Shown one piece after another: positions 15,693 through 22,873 of a DNA stretch of 64,000 nt. The position numbers and the translations under genes are program-made. The DNA lies in assembly GCA_036499165.1 (NCBI GenBank), contig DASYEE010000127.1:1-64000 (forward strand). The letters are read 5' to 3'. This DNA is from Galbitalea sp036499165. GTDB lineage: Bacteria > Actinomycetota > Actinomycetes > Actinomycetales > Microbacteriaceae. Under the pieces are notes generated by a model. It was not told the origin of the DNA and did no database searches. It worked only from the letters and a program-made list of their open reading frames with translations. Position 1 is the first letter of the stretch. The number at the start of each line of letters is the position of its first letter.

Positions 15693-16840
15693 GCGTCGAC
15701 GGTGTCCTCCAGGCCGAACGACTGGTGACCGGGCACGACGGGATCGATGCGGTCGACGGCTGGGTCGAGGTCCGCGACGGGATCGTCGTCGCCATCGGGG
15801 AGGGCGCGGTGCCGACAGGCAGCCCGGTGACCCGGATCGCCGGCACGATCATCCCCGGTTTTGTCGACATCCATGCTCACGGCGCTGTCGGAAACGACTT
15901 CTCCCGCGCGGATGCGCCCGGCATCCGCGCCGCTGCCACCCACCACGCGTCCACCGGCACGACGACGATCGTCGCGTCCGTCGCATCCGGAACGACCGAG
16001 GCGACCGCGGAGGCGATCGACCGACTCCGGGAGCTGGTGGGCGATGGCACCCTCGCGGGCATCCACCTCGAGGGACCGTACCTGTCGCAGGCGAGGCGCG
16101 GTGCTCATAATCCCGAGGTGCTGCGCGCACCAGACCTGGCCGAGCTCGGCGGCTTCATCGCTCGCGCCGGCGGCACTCTTCGGTGCGTCACGATCGCGCC
16201 CGAACTGCCGGGCGCCGAGGCTGCCATCCGGCTCCTGGCGAAGCGCGGCATCGTCGCAGCCATCGGCCACACCGACTGCTCTGCGGAGGTCGCGCACGCC
16301 GCGTTCGGCTGGGGCGCGACGCACGCCACCCACCTCTACAACGGGATGCCGGAGCTGCTGCACCGCGCGCCCGGGCCGGTCGGCGCGACGCTCGTCGACC
16401 GCGACGCGACGGTCGAACTGATTCTCGACGGCATCCATCTCGCGCCGGAGGCGGCGCAGGTCGCGGTGCGGGCGGCGGCAGGGCGGATCGTGCTCGTCTC
16501 CGATGCGATGGAGGCGACCGGCCAGCCGGACGGCGACTACGCGATCGCCGGGTCGGATGTCGTGGTTCGCGACGGCATCGCGATGCTGGCGGACGGCTCG
16601 TCCCTGGCCGGCAGCACGAGGGTCATCGCCGACTGCTTCGGCACATTGCTCGAGCTTCCTGGCGTGAGCCTCGTCGACGCCGTGCGCGCGACGTCGGTCA
16701 CGCCCGCGCGGGCAATGCGACTGCCGTTCGCCGGACTCCAGGTGGGCGCTCCCGCCGACCTGCTCGTCGTCGACACTGCGCCCAGGTTCAGGGTGCGCGA
16801 AGTGCTGAGGAGGGGCAAATGGCTCGCATCGTCGTCGTAA
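15689..16840 (+). CDS. nagA: N-acetylhexosamine-6-phosphate deacetylase (NagA/AgaA type)
   Basis: Amidohydrolase of 383 residues that removes acetate from N-acetylgalactosamine or N-acetylglucosamine 6-phosphate. Metal-site and substrate motifs are visible: PGFVDIHAHG (about residue 52), GIHLEGPYLS with RGAHNP (about 124-140), GHTDCSAEVAHAAF (about 193), THLYNGM and LVSDAMEATG. The GTG at 15689 overlaps the kinase stop; the longer open frame upstream is a shadow of that gene. The same family serves both sugars, and the downstream tagatose-type enzymes favour GalNAc. Confidence 0.93.
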   Translation: MSVDGVLQAERLVTGHDGIDAVDGWVEVRDGIVVAIGEGAVPTGSPVTRIAGTIIPGFVDIHAHGAVGNDFSRADAPGIRAAATHHASTGTTTIVASVASGTTEATAEAIDRLRELVGDGTLAGIHLEGPYLSQARRGAHNPEVLRAPDLAELGGFIARAGGTLRCVTIAPELPGAEAAIRLLAKRGIVAAIGHTDCSAEVAHAAFGWGATHATHLYNGMPELLHRAPGPVGATLVDRDATVELILDGIHLAPEAAQVAVRAAAGRIVLVSDAMEATGQPDGDYAIAGSDVVVRDGIAMLADGSSLAGSTRVIADCFGTLLELPGVSLVDAVRATSVTPARAMRLPFAGLQVGAPADLLVVDTAPRFRVREVLRRGKWLASSS

Positions 16841-17739
16841 CCCCGAACCCGGCCATCGACGTCACGTACACGGTCGCCGCGCAGTCGATCGGCGAGACCC
16901 ATCGCGTCGAGACCGTCGAGCAGCGCCCCGGCGGCAAGGGCGTCAATGTCGCGCGAGTGCTTGCGCTGCTCGGCCACGAACCGGTGGCCCTCCTGCCGCT
17001 CGGCGGAGCCGCCGGATCATGGATGTCTGACGCGATCGCCCGGCTCGGGCTCGACCTCATCGCGTTCCCGATCGCGGGCGAGACGCGCACGACGGTCGCG
17101 GTCGTCGACCCGGAACACCACCCGACGCTGTTCGCGGAGGCGGGGCCAGAGCTCTCGCCCGACGAGGTCGCGGCTCTTCGCGAGCGGATCCGCGCGGCGT
17201 GCGTCGACGCAGAGCTGCTCGTGGTGTCGGGGTCGTTGCCGCCCGGCGTCAGTGCCGATGAGGTCGGCGGGTGGGTCGCGGCCGCGCACTCCGAGGGCGC
17301 GTTGGCGCTGGTCGATGCCGGTGGGCGCGCACTGCGCGCCGCTGCCGTTGCCGGGGCGGACATCCTGAAGCCCAACGAGGCGGAGCTGCTCGAGGCGACC
17401 GGTGCCGCGGATGTCGCCTCCGGCATCGCAGCGCTCGTCGAGCTGGGTGCCAACACCGTCGTCGTCTCGCGCGGAGCCAACGGGCTCGTCGCCGTCGACC
17501 CGACCGGAGCGCGCTTTGAGGTCGCCGCCATCCCGCGGGTCGATGGCAACCCGACCGGCGCAGGCGACGCGGCGACCGCTGGTGTCGCATCCGCCTTTCT
17601 CGACGGCCTTGCGATGCCCGACCTGCTTCGCCGGGCGGCCGCGCTCGGAGCCGCCGCCGTGCTCCGACCCGTCGCGGGCGAGATCGACCTCGACGCCTAC
17701 CGACGCTTTGTTTCGACCGACCATGGAGCATCCCAATGA
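16819..17739 (+). CDS. PfkB-family kinase (tagatose-6-phosphate/1-phosphofructokinase type)
   Basis: Carbohydrate kinase of 306 residues. N-terminal TPNPAIDVTY and RPGGKGVNVARVL and C-terminal GNPTGAGDAATAGVASAF (catalytic Asp in GAGD) mark the FruK/LacC branch of PfkB. In this operon it would phosphorylate tagatose 6-phosphate to tagatose 1,6-bisphosphate. The ATG at 16819 follows GAGGAGGGG and lies inside the deacetylase gene, a 22-base overlap. Fructose 1-phosphate kinase is the alternative, but no fructose PTS is nearby. Confidence 0.9.
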   Translation: MARIVVVTPNPAIDVTYTVAAQSIGETHRVETVEQRPGGKGVNVARVLALLGHEPVALLPLGGAAGSWMSDAIARLGLDLIAFPIAGETRTTVAVVDPEHHPTLFAEAGPELSPDEVAALRERIRAACVDAELLVVSGSLPPGVSADEVGGWVAAAHSEGALALVDAGGRALRAAAVAGADILKPNEAELLEATGAADVASGIAALVELGANTVVVSRGANGLVAVDPTGARFEVAAIPRVDGNPTGAGDAATAGVASAFLDGLAMPDLLRRAAALGAAAVLRPVAGEIDLDAYRRFVSTDHGASQ

Positions 17740-18569
17740 CCCGATCGACCCTCACCGAACTCCTGCGCGACGCGACTGCGACCGGGCGGGGGCTCGGCGC
17801 ATTCAACGTCGTGCTGCTCGAGCACGCCGAAGCGATCGTGGCGGGCGCTGAGGCCGCCGGCCGACCGGTTGTGCTGCAGATCAGCGAGAACTGCATCCGG
17901 TATCACGGGGCGCTGGCGCCGATCACGGTCGCGTCGCGAGCGATCGCCGACGCGGCATCCGTGCCCGTCGTCGTGCATCTCGACCACATCGAAGACGAGG
18001 CGCTCGTGCGCGAGGGAATCGCGCTCGGGGTCGACAGCGTCATGTTCGACGCGTCGAAGCTCGACTATGCGGCCAATGTCGAGCGCACGCGCGCGATGGT
18101 TGGGTTAGCGCACGCCAACGGGGTTGCCATCGAGGCCGAGCTCGGCGAGGTCGGCGGCAAGGATGGCGTGCATGCGGCCGGCGCGCGAACCGACCCGCGC
18201 GAGGCATCCGAGTTCGTCGTGCAGACCGGCGTGGATGCGCTGGCCGTCGCCGTCGGGACGTCCCACGCCATGCAGTCCCGCGTCGCATCCGTCGACCGCG
18301 ACCTCATCGAGCGGCTGCATGCCGCCGTGCCGGTGCCGCTGGTGCTGCACGGGTCGTCAGGGCTGTCGGACGACGAACTCACGGCATCCATCGCTGCTGG
18401 AATGACGAAGATCAATATCTCGACGCACCTCAACGGCCTGTTCACGGGTGCGGTGCGGTCGGCGCTTGCCGCTGATGCCGTCCTCGTCGACCCCCGCAAG
18501 TACGTCGGGCCCGGGCGCTCCGCGATCGCCGCGGAGGTAGCTCGGCTGCTGACTCTTCTCGCCGGCTGA
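17736..18569 (+). CDS. Class II ketose-bisphosphate aldolase (KbaY/GatY type)
   Basis: Zinc-dependent aldolase of 277 residues that splits a ketose 1,6-bisphosphate into dihydroxyacetone phosphate and glyceraldehyde 3-phosphate. Family motifs are visible: GAFNVV near the N-terminus, metal-binding VVHLDHIED (about residue 83), SVMFDASKLDYAANV, VEAELGEVGGKDG (about 130), HGSSGLSDDEL and KINISTHLN. It overlaps the PfkB stop by four bases and ends the operon. Tagatose-1,6-bisphosphate is the predicted substrate by context; fructose bisphosphate cannot be excluded by sequence. Confidence 0.92.
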   Translation: MTRSTLTELLRDATATGRGLGAFNVVLLEHAEAIVAGAEAAGRPVVLQISENCIRYHGALAPITVASRAIADAASVPVVVHLDHIEDEALVREGIALGVDSVMFDASKLDYAANVERTRAMVGLAHANGVAIEAELGEVGGKDGVHAAGARTDPREASEFVVQTGVDALAVAVGTSHAMQSRVASVDRDLIERLHAAVPVPLVLHGSSGLSDDELTASIAAGMTKINISTHLNGLFTGAVRSALAADAVLVDPRKYVGPGRSAIAAEVARLLTLLAG

Positions 18570-18572
18570 GGA

Positions 18573-18935
18573 CTCCGCTGGTCGAGTAGCCACGCGAGGC
18601 CACGACGCAGGTCTGGTCTCGATAACGCGGGCTCGTGCCTCGCGCCGCTACTCGACCAACGGGTTAGGGCGAAGACCACCTCCGCTACTCGAGTAGCCGA
18701 CCAAGGCCACGACGTAGGTCTGGTCTCGATAACGCGGGCTCGTGCCTCGCGCCGCTACTCGACCAACGGGTTAGGGCGAAGACCAGCTGCGCTGGTCGAG
18801 TAGCCGCGCGAAGCCGGCGTCATCGAGACCACGGCCACGACGTAGGTCTGGTCTCGATAACGCGGGCTCGCAAGCTCGCGCCGCTACTCGACCAACGGGT
18901 TAGGGCGAAGACCACCTCCGCTACTCGACCGACGG
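18573..18935. repeat. Three tandem REP-like units
   Basis: Three units of about 107-128 bp, each with CTGGTCGAGTAGC or CTACTCGAGTAGC at the left, TGGTCTCGATAACGCGGGC in the middle (18614, 18721, 18849) and CGCGCCGCTACTCGACCAACG at the right, followed by GGTTAGGGCGAAGACCA. Each half can fold back on the other (GGTCGAGTAGC with GCTACTCGACC). Single relatives lie at 21009-21060 and 26569-26727. Confidence 0.8.
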
Positions 18936-19118
18936 TTATGCGCGACCGTTCGGTCTGATTTGAGTGAAGTTGATTGAAATAGTCTTGTTTAAGCATTATT
19001 AATCAAATACGCTCCGAGATGACAGCGTACCTGGCGAAGTCTTTAACCCGACGACGGCACGGTGATCAGCACTCCCAGACGACCGCAACCGCGGCCGCCC
19101 ACGTTATGAGAGGTTGAC
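18936..19118 (+). promoter_or_regulatory. AT-rich leader of the spherulin-4 gene
   Basis: An AT-rich island (about 18955-19010) stands out from the GC-rich flanks. It contains the direct repeat TTGAGTGAAG/TTGATTGAAA and an inverted pair TTGATT (18970-18975) / AATCAA (19001-19006), similar to half-sites in the agaS-like and transporter promoters. Likely promoter region; -10 and -35 not assigned. Confidence 0.4.
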
Positions 19119-20948
19119 ATGTACACACATCTGCGAAAGAGCATCGCCCTCACGGCGGCGCTCGCCCTCGGGATCGGACTCGCGGCAATCGCGACCCAGT
19201 CCGCCAGCGCCACCGTCCCGGATCTCGGCCAGCACGTCGCCGTTCCCGCCTACATCCCGCCGTCGGACACGACGTCGTGGAGCAGCCTGAACTCCGCGAC
19301 ATCCCAGCTCGGTTTCATCGTCGTGAACGTCGCCAACGGGCCAGGGAACGCCGTCGACCCGGCCTGGCAGACCGTCATCGACGCCGCCCACGCCCACGGC
19401 ACCAAAGTGCTCGGATACGTCGACAGCGGCTACTTCGGCGCATCCACCCCGGCCCGCTCGACGGTCCTCGGTGACACCGACGCGACATCCTGGACGGCGC
19501 AGGCCCAGCAGGACGTCAACCGCTGGTACTCGTTCTACGGCTCATCGATCGACGGCATCTTCGTCGACGACGGCATGAACACCTGCGGGCCGACGGCGGG
19601 CAGCAACACTTACGCCGACCTGTACGAGAACCTGAACGACTACATCCACGGCAACCACCCCGGCTCACTCACGGTGGTGAACCCGGGCATCTCGGTGCCG
19701 CAGTGCTACGAGGATGCAGCGGATGTCATCGTCACCTTCGAGGGGGATGCCGCGACCTACCTTGCTCCGCCCACGGGCATCGGCCCGAAGGCCTGGCAGC
19801 TGAACGGCGACCCGAACAAGTTCTGGAACATCATCTACAACGTCACGTCGGCCAACCTCACGACGGTCATGAACCAGTCGAAGACCGACAACGCAGGCTA
19901 TGTCTACGCCACGGCCGACACCCTGTCGAACCCGTATGACACCGCACCGACCGGAACGTACTGGACCAACGAGCAGAACGCGTCGAAGGGCACGAGCACG
20001 ACCGTCCCGTCGACGCCCGCGCGGCCTACAGCAGACGACGTGTACTCGACCGGCGCGGACTTCAGCTGGACCTCATCCAGTGCATCGAACGTCGTCGGCT
20101 ACGAGGTCTACCAGGGCAGCCTGCACGTCGCCAGCGTCGGCAACTTCTACCCGGGCGACACCGAGTACACCCCCGTCGGACTGACGCCGAACACGGCCTA
20201 CAGCTACACGATCAAGGCGCGCACTCGTGCCGGGGTCCTGTCGTCGGCGAGCACGGCGAGGGCGATCACGACGGATGTGGAGTGGGGCACTGCCCCGTCG
20301 GCACCCGGATCGGTGGCATCGAGCAACCTCAGCGCCAACGGCGTGAACCTGGCCTGGACGGCGTCGAGCGCGACGGATGACACGGTCGCGTTCTACGACG
20401 TGTACGAGAACGGCACGCGCATCCTGTCGCTCCAGCCGTCGGTGACCTCAGTACACATCGGATACCTCGCGCCCGGCACCGCGTACTCGTTCTACGTTGT
20501 CGCACGGGTTACGTCGAATACGCCGTCAGCGCATTCCTCGACAGTGTTGGTGACGACTCCGAACCCGACCCCGATCACGGGCGCCACGGTGACGTTCAAC
20601 TCGACGACCGCGCACTTCGAGGCCCAGTACAACCTGACGTACAACTTCCAGAATGTGTTCATCGACACCGACGGAAGCCTCTCGACCGGGTACCAGATCA
20701 ACGGGATCGGAGCCGACTACCTGATCGAGAACGGCACGCTGTACCAGAGCACCAACGAGCTGAACGCGTTCGACTGGACCCCGGTGACGCTCGGATCCGG
20801 GCCGCTCACCTCCAGCACGGGCGGACTGTACAAGTGGGATGTCCCGTCGTCGACCTTCGGCGCAGCGACATCGCTCTCCGTCGTCTTCGACGGATCGGGC
20901 ACATCGGCCGAGGCGACCCTCGCACCGATCACGGTGGCGAAGAGCTAA
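19119..20948 (+). CDS. Secreted spherulin-4 (GH135-like) protein with FnIII domains
   Basis: Exported 609-residue protein. A signal peptide (about 1-31, ending SASA-T) is followed by a spherulation-specific family 4 domain (about 36-275): VAVPAYIPP, VVNVANGPG, KVLGYVDSGYFG, SSIDGIFVDDGM, TVVNPG and ADVIVTFEGDA. The fungal family member Sph3 founded GH135 and cleaves the GalNAc-containing polymer galactosaminogalactan. Candidate catalytic acids here are Asp150, Asp151 and Glu208; the acidic pair I remember as Asp-Glu is Asp-Asp. Two fibronectin III domains (about 293-388 and 389-482) and a C-terminal beta-rich, possibly carbohydrate-binding domain follow. Location beside GalNAc catabolism suggests extracellular polymer breakdown. 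Confidence 0.85.
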   Translation: MYTHLRKSIALTAALALGIGLAAIATQSASATVPDLGQHVAVPAYIPPSDTTSWSSLNSATSQLGFIVVNVANGPGNAVDPAWQTVIDAAHAHGTKVLGYVDSGYFGASTPARSTVLGDTDATSWTAQAQQDVNRWYSFYGSSIDGIFVDDGMNTCGPTAGSNTYADLYENLNDYIHGNHPGSLTVVNPGISVPQCYEDAADVIVTFEGDAATYLAPPTGIGPKAWQLNGDPNKFWNIIYNVTSANLTTVMNQSKTDNAGYVYATADTLSNPYDTAPTGTYWTNEQNASKGTSTTVPSTPARPTADDVYSTGADFSWTSSSASNVVGYEVYQGSLHVASVGNFYPGDTEYTPVGLTPNTAYSYTIKARTRAGVLSSASTARAITTDVEWGTAPSAPGSVASSNLSANGVNLAWTASSATDDTVAFYDVYENGTRILSLQPSVTSVHIGYLAPGTAYSFYVVARVTSNTPSAHSSTVLVTTPNPTPITGATVTFNSTTAHFEAQYNLTYNFQNVFIDTDGSLSTGYQINGIGADYLIENGTLYQSTNELNAFDWTPVTLGSGPLTSSTGGLYKWDVPSSTFGAATSLSVVFDGSGTSAEATLAPITVAKS

Positions 20949-20967
20949 CCTCCGCCGGAGCAAAGCC

Positions 20968-21005
20968 GAAGGGCGGGCGGTCTGCGAGGAGACCGCCCGC
21001 CCTTC
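20968..21005 (+). terminator. Perfect 16-bp hairpin terminator
   Basis: GAAGGGCGGGCGGTCT, a six-base loop GCGAGG, and the exact complement, followed by TATCT. It starts 20 bases after the stop codon of the spherulin-4 gene. Confidence 0.8.
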
Positions 21006-21008
21006 TAT

Positions 21009-21060
21009 CTCGTGCGCGGGTCTCGATAACGCCGGCTTCGCGCGGCTACTCGCCCAGCGG
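21009..21060. repeat. Single REP-like repeat unit
   Basis: GGTCTCGATAACGCCGGCTTCGC followed by GGCTACTCGCCCAGCG is a diverged half unit of the family seen at 18573-18935. Confidence 0.6.
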
Positions 21061-21077
21061 CGCGATAAGGTCGGCCC

Positions 21078-21986
21078 ATGGACCCAGAACCGTCCGCGCG
21101 CGCGCATGTGTCGCGGCGAGCGCTGATCATCGGCGGCGCGAGCGTCGTGGTCCTGGCGGGCGCGGCGGCGCTGGGTGTCGAGGAGAACATCCTGCCCGGT
21201 CGATCGACGCTCTCCCGCGTTCTCGGCCTCGACGGCCCGGCCGGCACCATCCCGAACGTGACGGCGGGGCCGATGACGACGGGCGAGTTCACCTCCGCCG
21301 CGCGGCTCGGCAAGTCTTGTGGCTTTGCGATCAGCTATCCGCCGGACGCGGCCCCCGGCGACAGGATGCCAGTGCTCATCGCCCTGCACGGGTTCGGCGG
21401 CAGCCATCGCGCCGCCTTCTACAACGGCATCGGCCTCGACCGCTTCCTCGCCCAGACGATCACCGGCGGCGCCGCGCCCTTCGCCATCGCCTCCGTCGAC
21501 GGCGGTAACAGCTATTGGCACAAGCGCGCATCGGGCGAGGACTCCGGCGCGATGGTGACGAACGAATTCATCCCGCTCCTGGCAGACCACGGGCTGGATG
21601 TCGCCAACGTCGGCTTCCTCGGTTGGTCGATGGGAGGGTTCGGCGCGTTGCATCTCGGCGCCGCACTTGGCGCGTCTCGTACTGCTGTCGTCGTCGCGGA
21701 GAGCCCGGCGCTCTGGAGCAGCGCGGGGCGGGCCGCGAAGGGGGCTTTCGACAACGCTGCCGACTTCGTGGCGAATACGCCGGTCGGTCGACAGAACGAG
21801 CTCGACGGCATCCCTGTGCTGATCGACTGCGGCACCGGCGATGGCTTCTACCCCGAGGCCAAGGTCTACGCGGCCGGCTTCACGAAGCATCCCGCCGGCG
21901 GTTTCGTTGCTGGCGGACACAACGACAGCTACTGGCGTCGGATGGCGCCGGCCCAGCTGGCCTTCGCCGCGAAGCACCTCGCCTAG
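21078..21986 (+). CDS. Exported alpha/beta hydrolase (esterase)
   Basis: Serine hydrolase of 302 residues. The N-terminus VSRRALIIGGASVVVLAGAA has a twin-arginine-like pair before a hydrophobic core, so Tat export or an N-terminal anchor is likely. The catalytic domain shows the oxyanion strand LIALHGFGGS (about residue 98), the nucleophile elbow GWSMGGFGALH (Ser about 183) and a late GGHNDSYW His (about 279). It resembles putative esterase / D-type esterases. Position downstream of the secreted spherulin-4 protein invites a role in deacylating a polysaccharide, but nothing in the sequence proves this. Confidence 0.85.
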   Translation: MDPEPSARAHVSRRALIIGGASVVVLAGAAALGVEENILPGRSTLSRVLGLDGPAGTIPNVTAGPMTTGEFTSAARLGKSCGFAISYPPDAAPGDRMPVLIALHGFGGSHRAAFYNGIGLDRFLAQTITGGAAPFAIASVDGGNSYWHKRASGEDSGAMVTNEFIPLLADHGLDVANVGFLGWSMGGFGALHLGAALGASRTAVVVAESPALWSSAGRAAKGAFDNAADFVANTPVGRQNELDGIPVLIDCGTGDGFYPEAKVYAAGFTKHPAGGFVAGGHNDSYWRRMAPAQLAFAAKHLA

Positions 21987-22249
21987 CGATTGCGGCCGCG
22001 GCTGCGGTCACGCGGGCCGTAAACGACGAGCAAGACGATCGGGATGCCGAGGAAGAAGATCCAGCTCCACGCCCAGCCTCCGAGGAATCCGAACACCAGG
22101 AACAGCGCCAGGCAGATGATGGGAACGATCGACGCGAAAGCGATGCCGGAGCGACCGCCGAGCGGCTCCTTCCGCGTCAGCGGGTTCGTCTCCATTGACG
22201 ATGAGTCCGCGGATGACGAGCCGGGGGCGTCAGGACTTGGTTCGCTCAT
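21983..22249 (-). CDS. Small membrane protein
   Basis: Protein of about 88 residues. After a Ser/Pro-rich cytoplasmic tail there are two adjacent hydrophobic segments (IAFASIVPIICLALFLVFGF and WAWSWIFFLGIPIVLLVVYG) and a basic C-terminus (RDRSRGRNR). The ATG at 22249 is preferred to a longer in-frame start at 22312. It lies 22 bases downstream of another small membrane protein and converges with the esterase gene. No function recognised. Confidence 0.7.
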   Translation of the reverse strand: MSEPSPDAPGSSSADSSSMETNPLTRKEPLGGRSGIAFASIVPIICLALFLVFGFLGGWAWSWIFFLGIPIVLLVVYGPRDRSRGRNR

Positions 22250-22271
22250 GGGGTGGTTCCTCTCCGTGGTT

Positions 22272-22775
22272 TCAGGTGATGCCGACCGGCGGACGGGACG
22301 CTCGGGCGGCATCGCGTCGCACGACCCGTCGAATCACAAGGATGCCGATCGCGACCCCCGCAACGGCAACGATCGCGATGACATATGGCGGTAGATGCAG
22401 GTCGATTGCGCTGACGATGCAGAACCCGTCGAACAGCGAGATGAGCACGAACCCGACGTGCCCGACGAATCTCTTGCGCCAGTCTGCCTGCCGCAGCTGA
22501 AGTGTTGACCTCGCGCGCTCGGTGCGGAAGAGCAGGTACGCCGCCAGAACACAGAGCGCTGCGAAGGCAACTCTCTTCACCACCGGGAGCCCAGACCAGT
22601 CGACCGCGACAACCGTGATGAGAAGCAGGACGGCGGCCCAGGCGGCGAAGTAATAGCTGAGGAACCGGGGCGAGCGCACCGACGCCGGCAAGACCGCCAG
22701 GAGCGAGCATCCGAATCCGAAGCTGACGACCGCGAACGTCGCATGCAGCACGATCAGCGTGACGTGCAGCGCCAT
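22272..22775 (-). CDS. Four- or five-TM membrane protein
   Basis: Hydrophobic protein of about 167 residues with roughly four to five membrane segments (LHVTLIVLHATFAVVSFGFG, FAAWAAVLLLITVVAV, VAFAALCVLAAYLL, VGFVLISLFDGFCIV, YVIAIVAVAGVAIGILV). The ATG at 22775 has AAGGAG five bases upstream, better than the in-frame start at 22850. Cytochrome b561- or DUF2306-like topology is possible but no haem histidine pattern is clear. Same strand as the 88-residue membrane protein. Confidence 0.7.
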   Translation of the reverse strand: MALHVTLIVLHATFAVVSFGFGCSLLAVLPASVRSPRFLSYYFAAWAAVLLLITVVAVDWSGLPVVKRVAFAALCVLAAYLLFRTERARSTLQLRQADWRKRFVGHVGFVLISLFDGFCIVSAIDLHLPPYVIAIVAVAGVAIGILVIRRVVRRDAARASRPPVGIT

Positions 22776-22873
22776 GACGGCTCCTTCGAGGTGCCCAGCG
22801 ACTTCGAGTGGGTATCCGGCCATTGTGGACCTCCCGCGAGGCCAAAGCAACGCCGATCAATCACCGATGAGGG

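Noticed and set aside
16183..16818. N-terminal extension of the PfkB kinase frame
   Set aside because: Arg-rich shadow of the deacetylase gene; the ATG at 16819 has a strong ribosome site.
20526..21977. 483-codon minus-strand frame opposite the spherulin-4 and esterase genes
   Set aside because: Arg/Glu/Asp-rich antisense frame; both plus-strand genes have signal peptides and family motifs.
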